Counted from the first letter of the stretch, positions 10,201 through 20,689 are shown. The stretch is 64,000 bases of DNA from Isochrysis galbana (GCA_018136815.1 CM030937.1:2003387-2067386); one strand, 5' to 3'. Numbers and translations: made by a program. Notes: a model not told the origin generated them from the letters alone.

Positions 10201-12000
10201 TCAATTAGGACCCGGACCCCCCCTTGGGCCCCCACAACAAAACGTAATCAAAAAAAGACAGAAGACGCTAAAATCGCAAAAGCTTGAAAACTCAACTTCA
10301 AGTCGAGACCGGGCGCGCTGCGTGCCCGTTTTCGACGATCCATCCGGATGGGAGACCCCGCCAGATACCAAATACACAGGCCCCATCCGCATGGTCACGC
10401 CAATCGGACAGGCCGCGCCCCGAAACCTCGTCGAAATCACCCATCCGCCGAGCCCCTTCCGCGTGAGAGCAGTGAGGGGAGCAGCCTTAGCGGCGAATCG
10501 GCGAATGAATCGACGATAGTAGGAGCAAAGGCCGAGGAAAGATCGAACCGCTTCCAAGGAGTTGATGGACGACGGGTCGATGTCGGCGACAGCTGCGACC
10601 TTCTTCGGGTCCATCTTGAGACCTTCCCTCGAGACAACGTGACCGAGGTACTCCGTAGAGGTGGCAAAGAAGACGCACTTGGACATCTTGCAGGTCAGGC
10701 CGGCCCACTCTAGCCGCTCGAGAACTAGGTCTAGACGGTGAAGCATTTGCTCGAACGAAGCCTGTGCCCTGGCCTCTTCGCAAGGACCCACGCCCGTTGA
10801 CCAGATGCCCACATCATCGAGGTAAGGCATGCAGATCTCCCACGCTAGCGCACCGAGAACGATGTCCATCAAGCGGCACATGTAGGAGGGGCCTGATTGG
10901 ATGCCGAACGGTAGAAAGTTGAACTCGTATTTGCCGCGGTGGGTAGTGAAAGCGGTGATATGTTTGTGCGATTCTTTGATCGGGATGCCCCAAAAACCAG
11001 AGGCTAAATCGAGAGTACATAAAAAGAGAGAACTGAGCGGCCCTTGGCCGGACGCTAGCCTATCGATAGCCTCTACAATGAGGGGTAGAGGGCTGTCCTC
11101 GACGCGTAGCTTGGCGTTAGTGTCGCGGTAGTCCACGCAGAATCGAACGGAGCCATCTTTCTTGCTGACCAGGACTACTCGGGAAGCCCAAGCCGAATTT
11201 GACTTGCGAATAATGCCGGCGGCTTCCATCTTGGCTACCTCCTCTTCTATGATGAGCTCGCCTGCGCGGCCCATTCTAGACGGAGCATGCCGGTGAGGAA
11301 CAGCGCCGGGGTTGAGTGGCAACTCCACCTCGAGAACGTGCGTATGGTTTGGAGCCCCCGGGTGCAACGCGAAAGCTTTGATGCGCCGGGCCAAGAGTTG
11401 GCGTACTTCTTCTCGTTGATCGTCGGAAAGAAGCCGGTCTGGATCGATGGTGGCTGAGTCGAGTAGAGCTCGTTGCTCTTCGCTCAGCGCGGTGACAGGG
11501 TCACCATCCCCCTCGCTTCCAGTCGGAGTCCAGCCCCGGTGCAACTTGAAACGCACCTGGAGCGAAGCTATCGGATGCAGAGACGGCAGGGTCAGCGCAT
11601 CGACTCCGGTGTGGATGATCGTCACCGCGATGCGATGATCGTCCGTGGGCGTGACCACCGTGGGCATTACGAGAGGGGACGAATCGAGAGCCTCGCGATT
11701 TGGTAGGCGGTCGACCAGCATCGCGCAGTCCGAATGATCTCGGAGAGCCAGCGGAACTCTGACCCAGATGGTTGCGCGGTGGAAGGCAGGAATCGTCACC
11801 GCTTGCTCCGTGTAGAGAAGATATTCGGACGAGGTAGACGCCGGAGCTTTGGCCGCAAACTCGTCGGCAGACTCAAAGAGAGGTGTATAGAGTGGCTGCC
11901 TAGCATCAGCAGCAGCCTCACCCTCCGATCCGGCCGGGATCTCTCGTGTTGCCGTCGACCTCTCCAGAAAGTCGACAGTCAGCGGCTGACCGGGTGACAT
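10201..12000 (-). pseudogene. Ty3/gypsy-type reverse transcriptase fragment fused to repeat DNA
   Basis: A 599-residue frame. Residues about 1-200 resemble the protease-RT linker of gypsy polyproteins. RT motifs follow: LNPGAVPHRHAPSRM, WASRVVLVSKKDGSVRFCVD, LDLASGFWGIPI, FLPFGIQSGPSYM, the catalytic YLDD, and YLGHVVSREGL. It ends RSFLGLCSYYRRFIRRFAAK, the connection just before RNase H. RNase H and integrase are absent because the frame then enters the 201-bp repeat unit. No LTR, primer-binding site or gag was found. The frame itself is intact, so truncation may be recent, or the protein may have been kept. It lies wholly inside the 10079-13845 transposon. Confidence 0.85.
10270..10465. repeat. 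Isolated unit of the 201-bp repeat at the 3' side of the RT fragment
   Basis: TCAACTTCAAGTCGAGACCG onward matches the tandem units at 12227-12832 in the same orientation (GCGCTGCGTGCCC, TTTCGACGATCCAT, CCAAATACACAGG landmarks). The reverse-transcriptase frame runs directly into it, so the last 60 or so residues of that frame are repeat-derived. Confidence 0.75.
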
Positions 12001-12226
12001 CGAGATAGCTCTGGCTCCTTTGGGTCAAGATTACCCGAAAGGAGGAAACCTGGAATCTAGACTTGACAAACAGGCTGGACGGAACGAAACGAGAACTCGA
12101 ATTCTAGGTCGCTAGGGACGAACCCTACCAACCTAGATGTACTTGAGCTTCACCGTGTGGCCGCACGGCGAAGGACCTGGAAACAAGAGCCTGGAAATCG
12201 CATCATCTAAGATGAATGCGACAGAG

Positions 12227-12832
12227 AGCCCAACTTCAAGCTGATGCCGGGCACGCTGCGTGCCCTATTTCGACGATCCATGTAGATGGGGGGCCTCGCC
12301 AGACACCAAATGCACAGGGGCCACCCACACAGCCACACCAATCGCGTGGGCCGCGCGCCGAAATCTCGTGGAAATCAGCCATCCGTGGAGCCCATTCGAC
12401 GTTTGACGCCTCCGAGCGAGGCCGGGAGAGCCCAACTTCAAGCTGATGCCGGGCACGCTGCGTGCCCGATTTCGACGATCCATCCAGATGGGGAGCCTCA
12501 TCAGACACCAAATGCACAGGGGCCACCCACACAGTCACGCTAATCAGGCAGGCCGCGCGCCGACACTTGGTCGAAATCAGCCATCCGCTGGGCCCTTTGG
12601 ACGCCCAACGTCTCCGAGTGAGGCCCTGAGAGCCCAACTTCGAAGTGATTCCGGGCGCGCTGCGTGCCCGATTTCGACAATCCATCCATATGGGGGGCCT
12701 TTCCGGACACTAAATATACAGGGGCCACCCACACAGCCACGCCAATCGTGCAGGCCGCGCGCCGAAACCTCGTCGCAGTCAGCCATGTGCAGATCCCTTT
12801 GAATGTTGACGTCTGACGTAGCCGAGGGAGCG
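12227..12832. repeat. Tandem array, three units of about 201 bp
   Basis: Units start at about 12227, 12428 and 12629, each with CCCAACTTC near its start and the landmarks TTTCGACGATCCAT, CCAAATGCACAGGGGCCACC and a GCCGCGCGCCGA block. The period is divisible by three and the minus strand stays open across the first two units (149 codons from 12685). The interval 12001-12226 before it shows nothing recognisable. Confidence 0.85.
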
Positions 12833-13829
12833 CCACCGCCGCCGCCGCCCCCACTTACTGGCCCGTCGCCGCCGCCGCTTTTGTCGATGCTTACTTAAGT
12901 CTGACTGGCGGACTGCCAGCGGCTCTCTGTCTCAGCTGCCCACCGGAGGTTGACTGACGCCGCGTCGGCTCCGCGGTCTACAGCTCTACTTGACTTCTAC
13001 GTCAAGTATCGCCAAGACCTTGGTGTGCTTCTTCGCTTCTCGAGCTCCGCGTGCCCGGAGTGCTTTCTTTGCGCCGTCGCGCGTCATCAACAGTATCAAT
13101 TAATATCTAATGCCACCTGCCAAGGCCACCACCCAGCGGCAGACAATGATTTCTGCTCTGGGTGGTGGGTTCCCGCGAGATGCGCTATGAGGCGCTCTGG
13201 CAGGATCTTGGGCTTTCCTGCCCGCCGCAGCGTAGAGCGCCACGACGAAGCCCGTCCTGAGGCCGCCCACGGGTCTCGCCTCATCGATCAATGCCGGATC
13301 TGGCACTGTCAGAGAGAGGATGGCCGCGTAGGCAGCCTCAACGCGGAGGCTCGTCAGCCACGCGTGGACGGCCGCGCCGGTGAGCTGAGCCTAGTTCTCG
13401 ATGCCGAGTTCGAGAGAGGGTGAATCCTGCGAGGGGCGGGTCGAGATGGTCGGGGTGGGGCCTCTGGTAGCCAGGGTAGCCGCGAGCGCGCGCTGTGAGG
13501 AGCTGGGTGGGCTGCGCGGGCAATGATGCCAGAGGGTCAGGGGGTGGTCGGACTGTCGGCAGCCCGACACGGCGCTGCATCGGGCGGGAATCAAATGCCG
13601 AATGTAGCTTAGATATAAAGGAACCGATCCCCCCGCGGGCGCGACCGCCCATTCTTTACGGGTAGAGCGTGAGCGCGCGTGACGGAGGAGGGGGGAAGGG
13701 GGGCGAATCGCACCATTTCTTGGCGAAGATTTTCGTAGCGTCAGGTAGCCCCCCCGGGAGGTTTTTTATTGGGCATCGCGCCACGGTCAAAAAATGCAGC
13801 CCAACCCTTACTAATAGTTTAAAAAGCCC
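12833..13829. other. Right part of the DNA transposon, no protein recognised
   Basis: Starts with a GCC-rich trinucleotide stretch (12835-12885). A 157-codon plus-strand frame and antisense frames overlap at 12950-13650, none resembling a known transposase. A plus-strand ATG at 13111 opens a very short frame of 27 codons only. Confidence 0.5.
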
Positions 13830-13852
13830 CTGTTTGACCGCCCTAACACCAA

Positions 13853-14309
13853 CAGCAACAGCGCGCCAACGCAGTTGCGTCGCCCACTGTCCACTGTTGA
13901 GTCACTCTTGAGTTACCTCAAAACCCCTCAAATAGTGATAATACGATAATACTAATAATAGGCGGCACTATCTCTATGTATCCAGATATCAAGATAGCCG
14001 AAAAGCACTAGAGTATCCACTTCTCAAACATATTAGAGTAGCGAGTAGCTCCGAACGAAAACCTATTCACAGGCTTACTCTCGCCACCCTTTTCTTTTCT
14101 ATATGTCCTGGAAAGTAAGAAAAGAGCGAAGGCGGTCCTTTCGTTCTCTCCCCCCTCCTTTTTCGGAGTACTTCTTCTCCTCCTTTTCCCCCCTCTCCCC
14201 ACTTTTTTCCCTTCTGCCGCCCCTCTCTCCCTCTCTCCCTCTCTCTCTCCCTCTCTCTCTCCCTCTCTCTCTCCCTCCCTCTCCCTCTCTTCCCACTCCC
14301 TGTCGCTCG
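13853..14309. other. Intergenic and CT-rich leader of the coiled-coil gene
   Basis: AT-rich to 14100, then CT-rich DNA ending in CTCTCTCCCT repeats (14218-14295) immediately before the ATG at 14310. No other feature seen. Confidence 0.6.
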
Positions 14310-14834
14310 ATGGAGGCCGCCGTCGAGCGCCGCCTCGCCTCGGTACTTGGGACAGGCATGGCATCATGCAGCGCCGAGACAACAGCTCCGCCGCCTCCGC
14401 CCACGATTGAGAGTCTTCAGGCTGAGCTGAGTCAAGAGCGCGAGCGCCGCTCAATCCTTGAAGCTCGGCTGTGTGCGCAGCGGTCTGTCACACTCCGTCT
14501 CAGGGACGAGAACGAGGCACTCACCGCGCAGCTAGCGAGCGCAACACAACGCTTGAAGCGTTTGGCGCGTGCACGCGACGAAATGCGAAAGGCGCTAGAG
14601 CAGGCTGATGGGTTGGACAAAGGGCTGCTGCAGGCTCTTGCACGGAGGAAAGACAGCAGAACCGAGCAGCTGTGCGAAGCCCTCCGTCAACGAGTCCAGG
14701 AGCTCGAAATGCAGAGTGCCGTGGTGCGGCATAAGTCGCATGCATCTTTCGGAATACAATCACAAGGATCAAACAAGGAAGTCAATGGGCCGTTGACGGT
14801 GATGGCAAACGGGCGACGGTTATCTTGGGATTGA
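14310..14834 (+). CDS. Coiled-coil protein, function unknown
   Basis: A single-exon frame of 174 residues. The start at 14310 (MEAAVERRLASV) is preferred over the in-frame ATG at 14103 because the intervening 69 codons are Ser/Pro/Leu repeats translated from the CT-rich leader. Residues about 33-150 are rich in Glu, Arg, Leu and Ala with heptad-like spacing (IESLQAELSQERERRSILEA, LRDENEALTAQL, LCEALRQRVQELE), predicting a long coiled coil. The tail is polar and not conserved-looking. No catalytic motif, signal peptide or membrane segment is visible. Structural or cytoskeletal roles are possible but not shown. Confidence 0.6.
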   Translation: MEAAVERRLASVLGTGMASCSAETTAPPPPPTIESLQAELSQERERRSILEARLCAQRSVTLRLRDENEALTAQLASATQRLKRLARARDEMRKALEQADGLDKGLLQALARRKDSRTEQLCEALRQRVQELEMQSAVVRHKSHASFGIQSQGSNKEVNGPLTVMANGRRLSWD

Positions 14835-15591
14835 TCTTGACGGCTCATGTGTCTGTGAATTTCGTTGGCCTTAGCCTACAAGCTATGCTACCCAACTCTA
14901 GCCTGTAGCCTCTAACTCTAGCTCGGGTAAGTAATCGCAGATTCACCACTTACGGCCGGCCATACCTATATACTCAAACTCATACTTGGCCAATCAATGA
15001 ACGTGCAACGGTGGTGCGGTATGCTGTGTGATGTGCGGTGAGTATGATTTATGATTTGCTACAAATGACGAAGAGTGTCCTTCGCGCAAGCAAGGCTTCA
15101 TATTGTGTGATCAAGCTCCTGGTTGTCATGCGCATGCCCGCATGCCCGCGAATTCAGGTACGCCAGCGGGGTGTCGAGTCGAGCGTTGCCGGAGGGCTCT
15201 GGGTCACTCCGTCGCGAGCGGCACCGGCGGCTAGCGTGGCGCTTTGGCCCTCCTCCCTGCCGGGAGTGGGCTGAATGAAATTCTGGATTGGGTCGTGCAA
15301 AAGAGGCATACCGGAGAGGGGCACTACCAGAGAGCACGTGCTCAGGTGACATAACGCTGCTTTACAAGAACGGAGGTTGAGCAGTAGATTCGTAAAAGTG
15401 TTTTAAAATACTATTTATCGAGCGAATTGTGACCTTTGCTGCAAATGCCCCATCACAAATATCATGATATGGCCGGAACCCGAAGCCCGAAGGTGGGCTC
15501 AAAAGTAGGCGAATATACCCCCTTTCTGAAGTACTGAAGTGCGTCCTACATTATAGGACCCGTCCTATGAAGCTAGGTACCTTTATCCGGG
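14835..15591. other. Intergenic, nothing recognised
   Basis: The 3' flank of the coiled-coil gene; short frames only. Confidence 0.5.
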
Positions 15592-15900
15592 TGACTAGCC
15601 TACAAGGAGGGGACATAGAAACGCAGACGACTTCTAAAACAAAAAGGTCGATCGCGGATGCGACACACGTGCTGTGAACTCCCACAAAGGTGAAGTAAGC
15701 TCCAGGTGACAACGGAAGGTGCTAGCAGGGATGGGGAGAATTCAACGCTTCTGGTCTGCGCTGGTGTCATGGTCATGGTCATGGAGATATTGCGGTGACG
15801 CGGTGACCTCTCGGCTCTCGGCTCTCCGCGGGGGTACCACGTCAGAACTTATAGTTATAGCGTCGTATCACATCTTGTTAGCTAGCATTCCTAGCCACAT
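15592..15900. repeat. Two adjoining dispersed repeats
   Basis: 15592-15662 (GACTAGCCTACAAGGAGGGG through AAAACAAAAAGGTCGATCG) matches 29577-29663. 15694-15755 matches 6470-6530. 15765-15895 (GCGCTGGTGTCATGG, GCGGTGACCTCTCGG, GGGGGTACCA, TCTTGTTAGCTAGCA) matches 58788-58875. No coding frame is conserved; 63505-63575 and 63790-63830 hold further pieces. Confidence 0.7.
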
Positions 15901-16082
15901 ACACCGGACGAGCCATGCGCCAACCGCGCACACCCCCATCGCGGGGTAAGGGCTCCGTTGCCGTCGAAGGGCTACATACGGTCCCGCAGCACTAAGGTTG
16001 TACTAACACAACAATAAAACTTTGACGCCCACCCACCAAGAAGCCTGGCTGGTATAGTAGTAAAATTATTTCCGGGGGCGGC

Positions 16083-17075
16083 ATGTCAGTCGGCTTGTCT
16101 TGCCTGCTTTCTCTGTCGATGGCGACGGCGGGGCTAGCGCGGGCGGCGGGGATGGGGCGGGTGGACACAGTATGCACGTGGGCGCGTGGGCGCGTGGCGT
16201 CGATGCGGCTCGAGTCGGCCGGCATCGCGCGCCTTATGGCCGAACACGACCCCATCCTACTCTACGCCTCTTCGCTCCTTCCCGCGGAGACGGCCGCCGA
16301 TGCGGCTGCGCTCTACGCCTGGTGTAGGCGACTAGACGAGATCGTGGACGCGTCGGGAAGCGAGCCGGCTGTGACGCAGGCGCGCCTCGATGACTGGCAT
16401 CGGCGCTTCGATGCTCTTTGCTCTGGTCAGCCGGAGGACGAGATGGATGGCGCGCTTGCTGAGTGCCTCGAGCGCCACCCGTCGCTTGGTCGCCAGCCGT
16501 TCGAGGACATGATTGCGGGCATGCGTTCGGACGCGGTGGAGTCGCGCCGCATAAAGGACCTGCCCGAGCTCGAGGAGTACGCGTACCGCGTCGCTGGCAC
16601 GGTTGGCCTTATGCTGCTCCCACTGCTAGGCGCTGACGTAGAGCATGCACGCACGCCTGCCATTGCTCTAGGCAAGGCGATCCAGATCACCAACATCCTT
16701 CGTGATGCGACGGCCGATGCGGCTCTCGGTCGAGTTTACTTGCCTCGCGATATCATGGATGCCTACGGCGTCGACGAGGATGACGTGCTCGCGCTCCGTT
16801 GTACCTATGAGTACTGCGAAGCGATTCGAGCCCTTGCTACTAGGGCAAGAGAGTTGCTCGTTGAAGCCGAGGCCGGCAGCGTGGACCTCCCGGGTTTAGG
16901 GCCTCTCTTCGTGCAGATTATTATTGAGTTGTACCGCGACTACCTCGTCGAGCTCGAGCGCCGCGGGTTTGACAACTTGAGCAGAAAAGGGGAGCGCGTG
17001 CGCATCGGCACAGTACGCAAGATCTTTGCAACGGCGCGCGCAATTCGCTCAATCGCGCTCCGTCGCAACGGCTAA
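16083..17075 (+). CDS. PSY: Phytoene synthase (plastid carotenoid biosynthesis)
   Basis: A single exon of 330 residues. It condenses two geranylgeranyl diphosphates to phytoene, the committed carotenoid step, in the plastid. Family signatures are LYAWCRRLDEIVD (first Asp-rich motif, DEIVD at 85-89), LEEYAYRVAGTVGLM, and QITNILRDATADAALGRVYL (second Asp-rich motif at 207-212). In most phytoene synthases the second motif reads D-V-G-E-D; here it is D-A-T-A-D, keeping the end aspartates but lacking the Glu. Residues 1-45 are hydrophobic then Arg-rich, consistent with a bipartite plastid-targeting leader. About 330 residues is close to the family core. Squalene synthase is excluded by lack of a C-terminal membrane anchor. 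There is no pyrimidine tract upstream, unlike most neighbours. Confidence 0.92.
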   Translation: MSVGLSCLLSLSMATAGLARAAGMGRVDTVCTWARGRVASMRLESAGIARLMAEHDPILLYASSLLPAETAADAAALYAWCRRLDEIVDASGSEPAVTQARLDDWHRRFDALCSGQPEDEMDGALAECLERHPSLGRQPFEDMIAGMRSDAVESRRIKDLPELEEYAYRVAGTVGLMLLPLLGADVEHARTPAIALGKAIQITNILRDATADAALGRVYLPRDIMDAYGVDEDDVLALRCTYEYCEAIRALATRARELLVEAEAGSVDLPGLGPLFVQIIIELYRDYLVELERRGFDNLSRKGERVRIGTVRKIFATARAIRSIALRRNG

Positions 17076-17259
17076 TGGACCAGCGAGCCATTGAGCCACG
17101 GCCGGAAGCCGCTCGGATCCTTGGTACTTGCACTTTTCAGTGTTGTGTCCAGTGGCAACTTGCAGTACGAATCGCTACTGCATTGTTGCCCCCAACCCCT
17201 AGACCCCCAGACCCTGGACCCCTAGATATATATGTTACCCCCCAGGAGCCAGTGCCTCC

Positions 17260-17530
17260 CAGGAGCTACCGGGGGGGGCCCAAGAGTTATCGGGGGGGAA
17301 ATTTCACCCGATCGCCAACAGCCCCACCGAGAGCTACCGGGGGACCGAGAAAATCCCCCGAGAGCTATTGGGAGATTTTACCTCCCCCGGGGAGCTATCG
17401 CGTTTTAAGGTTGGCCCCCAATAGCTATCATTCGCCCCCGATAGCTATTGGGGGGGAAACGACGAGCGCCAATAGCTATTGGGGGAAAACGACGGGCGCC
17501 GATAGCTATCGGGGGGCTGTCCTCGAGCCC
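17260..17530. repeat. Cluster of C/G-flanked AGCTATC palindromic repeats
   Basis: About ten irregular copies of a motif of the form AATAGCTATTGGGGG, in both orientations because the core AATAGCTATT is itself palindromic and is flanked by C-runs and G-runs. Several copies could fold as hairpins or G-quadruplexes. Lies 185 bases after the phytoene synthase stop. Confidence 0.8.
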
Positions 17531-17734
17531 GTCCCAAAGTATTCCTTCGTCCTCGTCGTCGATTCCGGCTCGGCCCAGAGGCGGAAATATTCAGGATATT
17601 TCGCGGGATGTTTGGGCGAATATGGCCAAAAAATTATTTCGCATATTTTGCGGAATATTTGGGCTGCTCAAGCAAAGAGATCAAAAACAAACCCCCCTGT
17701 TCAACAAGAAAATCATTAGAAAGGCATGGCCGGC

Positions 17735-17930
17735 GAGGCGAGAAGCGCTCAATCACCATCACCCACCGCATGGAAAAGCGTTCAATCACCATCAGCCTAC
17801 ACGTGGAACGCGCTCAATCACCATCACCCGCACCGCATGGAAAAAGCGTTCAATCACCATCAGCCTACACGTGGAACGCGTTCAATCACCATCACCCCCC
17901 CCACCGCATGGAAAAGCGTTCAATCGCGGA
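17735..17930. repeat. Minisatellite, about 66-bp period
   Basis: About three copies of a unit combining CAATCACCATCACCC, CACCGCATGGAAAAGCG and CACCATCAGCCTACACGTGG. It is open in several frames (His/Ser-rich) but shows no protein signature. The spacing is far too regular and internally repetitive for CRISPR and the genome is eukaryotic. Confidence 0.85.
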
Positions 17931-18043
17931 AGATCGTGGGGATCATGAGGGTAGCGCTATCCAACCCACTCGTTTGGCAAGAGGGTATGCTGGCGATGTC
18001 AGCCTGAACGAAGGGGTCCGATTTACCTGACTTTTTGTGACGT

Positions 18044-19600
18044 TTAGAGATCTCCCGAAATAATCTTGTTCCAGTCTTCATCACTGATACTTGAGTGATC
18101 GTCAGTCTTCCGCGTAGACGGTGTAGGCTGCCTTTTATGCCTTTTATTTATGAGTATTGTTGTCGTGGAATTGCGTTCAGTCATGGCGTTACTTGCGTCC
18201 CTTTGGCGCTTTCGTTGTTCTGCTTTCGCCTTATCTTGTTCGCACGTGCATTGGCGAAAGCTAACTTGGTTTTTACGGAGAAATGAGATAGCCCACGGCT
18301 TGTCGTATCCTTTGCAGCCTCCGGGGGCTCCATGGATGGCTAACTCCCCTTCAGGAGTCACACATTCCACTGATGATCGGACCGCATAGTCCAAGTTGAA
18401 ATTTTCTCCGTCATCGAGAGTCACATGAAAGTTGCGAGGGAAACGGTGCCCTAAGGCCGACGTGTCCGTGTAAACATAAAAGTGCCAGATGGGACGCTTG
18501 CCGGACTCAACTTTCGTGATACCTTCGAGTGAGGTTTTGGCTCGCTGTTGGTTGCCCCTTAGCACGTGGAAACCCTCGCGCTCGAGCGAGTTAGCCAAAT
18601 GCCTAGTCTTGGTCTTAAAAGCCTTGATCGGATCAAAGATGCGAAAAACAATGTAGGTCGCCACCTCTTTCAGGGAGGACCGGATAGCGCTCGACTTACG
18701 AGGGGCCGAGTCGGTTAACGCGCCATAGGTGATTCCAAATTCATGCGGGACTCCCGAGAGTGCTGTGTTAACTTTGTCTCCGTATGCGGCCTTGAATTGA
18801 TCGTGTGCGTCTTCATCGACGTAGAAGATCCAAGGGCCTTTGCGGCCTTTGTCCATGCCATCTGGAGTTGCGTCTAGGCCTTCCAGCCTAGAGAGGAGGA
18901 ATTTCATGAAGGTGGCGACATCCTCGCTCTTGATGTCCTTTTTGTCATCAGCTAGCTGAGCTAGCTGGATGAAAAAAGGCGTGTCTTCGGGCTCCTCTTC
19001 CTCATCAGGTGGAGGAGAAGCAAAAGGGGTGGTGTTGTGGAGAGTCGGCTTTGGATCCGATTGAGGATCCGCCCGCTTGCGCGATGGCTGCTGTGGTTGT
19101 TGGGCTTGTGGCTGCTGGGCTTGCTGGGCTGGATCCTTCCCTTTGTGTCCATGCGCAGCTTGCGCGTATGTCCTGGCGGCTTGAGTTGGTTGTTGGTTTG
19201 AGGGCGCAAAGGCCCCCAAAATGGATTGTTGTGTTAAGTGCCCGCCCCCGGAGGGTGCACTGATGGTAGGAGTGGCCGCCATGGGGGTGGCAGCAGAGCT
19301 GCCACCTCCCATGGGGAGTCCTTGAGTTGGTGGAGGAGCGGAGGGGTTGGGTGGCAGGGCATTGCCCTGGGTCTGGTTGTCACCAGGGAACAGGACTCTG
19401 CCTGTTCCCTGGTTCTGTGGCAGCTTGGGAGGCGAGGGTGGTGCCGTCATGTCGACGTCGTTGTCAGGCGGCGCGGCGGCCTGTGGGCGCTTGGGCTCCG
19501 GCGGTTTGGGGCGGCCCCGTTGGGGCGTCGTGACGGCGGGGGGCTGGGAGGTGGGAGCGGTCGGCGCGCGCTCCATCGCTAAAACTATAACAATAGTTTT
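18044..19600 (-). mobile_element. MERAP-type non-LTR-like element: 5' hairpin and full-length ORF1
   Basis: The sense-strand 5' end is AAAACTAT-tgtt-ATAGTTTT (19600-19581, an 8-bp stem with a TGTT loop), then AGCG and the ORF1 start ATGGAGCGCGCGCC at 19576. Homology to the other copies begins at this hairpin. The 510-residue ORF1 (19576-18044) has a Pro/Gln-rich N-terminal 200 residues, an acidic DEEEEPEDT stretch, then a compact region (FMKFLLSRLEGLD, GRKGPWIFYVDEDAHDQF) shared with the MERAA element at 34034. Its C-terminus has a Cys-x-Cys, a basic cluster and NKRHKR, suited to RNA binding and nuclear entry. This is the only copy with the entire ORF1. The 3' end and target duplication were not located. 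Confidence 0.75.
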
Positions 19601-20680
19601 TGTAACAACAACAAGTTAGAAGTTAGAGGTTAGAGTTAGAGTTCAACGCTCGACGCACAATTTAGAGCAAGTTAGAGCAAGTTGGATGGCAAGTTGGGTA
19701 AGACCAAAGAGAAAGTTTGGTCAAGGGTAACCCCTCCCCCGTGCGCGTGACGCTTTCCCCCCGGTGTCCTCCGAACGCTCTGCGCCATCGCCCTATCGCC
19801 CCTCGTGCCCCTCCTGTCTGCCCCCGTCCCCGCCCTCGTGCCTCGTGCCCTCGTGCCGCAGTGCCCCGTGATGACTGAGAGTGCGCCCACGCCGTCCGAC
19901 TCGTCCCCGCGTGCTCCCTCAGTCCCTCTTCGCCCACCCTCCATGCCCCACGTGGGTCAGACTTCTCATCTCTCCCTCACACCAAGCAACAAGCCACTCC
20001 ACAACCACAGCTCCACTCAGCCCACCACACCCTATTTCCTGTTTGATGTTTGGTGTTTGACCGCCCTATCCCCTATCGCATACCGAGCAAGTGCAAGTGG
20101 TCGGGGCCGCGACGCCCTGTAGTGGGCCCTTCGCCCATGGCAGGTGCGTGGACGACGAGAAGCGGCGTGGCAACGGCGGGCAGCAGCGCGCCTTCTCCAT
20201 TGTGGAGGTGCGGCGGAGTCCTCAATAATAGCGCCTCACTGCGCTTACTTTATTTCTTGGAACGCTCCTTATAGAGTAGAAAAGTAGACATCTCCACAGC
20301 GCGACCTGTTGGATACGGCGACCTTTTCTTCTTGAGATCTTTTGTTGCGGTCGCGCCGTGCAAACCCCCCCTCGACAGTCAGCATGATGTGCCAGTAAAG
20401 TGGTGGTATAAAAATGAAAGGATACTTTAGAGAGGAAAGAAAGTGAAGGAGGGAGAGGGAGAGAGGAGGTACGTGTGTGCTGCTGTGCATGGATGCACAG
20501 AGAGTGGGAGAAGCCACTGACATGAGGGAGAGAAAGATCATGGGAACAGACAGGAATACCGTGTGAACAAGTTGTAGTCGCAAGAGCCCTCGCGCCCAAT
20601 TTTGGCGTCTGGTTCTTAGGTTGATGGGCTGGAAAAGGGATAATAACAGAGAGAGAAGCACGAGTTGAAAAGGAGGTTAC
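19601..20680. other. Intergenic; one isolated DNA-transposon end
   Basis: 20054-20067 is TGTTTGACCGCCCTA-like, the right end of the TAGGGCGG family. Nothing else recognised. Confidence 0.5.
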
Positions 20681-20689
20681 GAGAGGAGA

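Larger units (their letters stand above)
10079..13845. mobile_element. 3.8-kb DNA transposon with TAGGGCGGTCAAACAG inverted ends
   Basis: The left end TAGGGCGGTCAAACAG (10079-10094) and the right end, its exact reverse complement (13830-13845), are flanked by a direct repeat ACACCAA (10072-10078 and 13846-13852). Similarity continues inward weakly (AAGGG-rich, then ATTTTTTGACC). The TAGGG terminus and 7-8 bp duplication resemble hAT superfamily ends. The interior carries a gypsy-type reverse transcriptase fragment and tandem repeats, but no hAT transposase was recognised, so it would be non-autonomous. Related ends occur singly at 20054-20067, 35703 and 42148. Confidence 0.7.

Noticed and set aside
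10201-12000. LTRs of a complete gypsy element
   Set aside because: The direct repeats on either side are the 201-bp units. They lack TG...CA ends and the RT frame runs into one of them; no primer site or integrase was seen.
14008-14454. Minus-strand frames antisense to the coiled-coil gene
   Set aside because: Dominated by the CT repeat and lacking any domain; the plus-strand heptad pattern is the better explanation.
17735-17930. CRISPR-like regular repeats
   Set aside because: A tandem minisatellite without unique spacers, in a eukaryotic genome with no cas genes.
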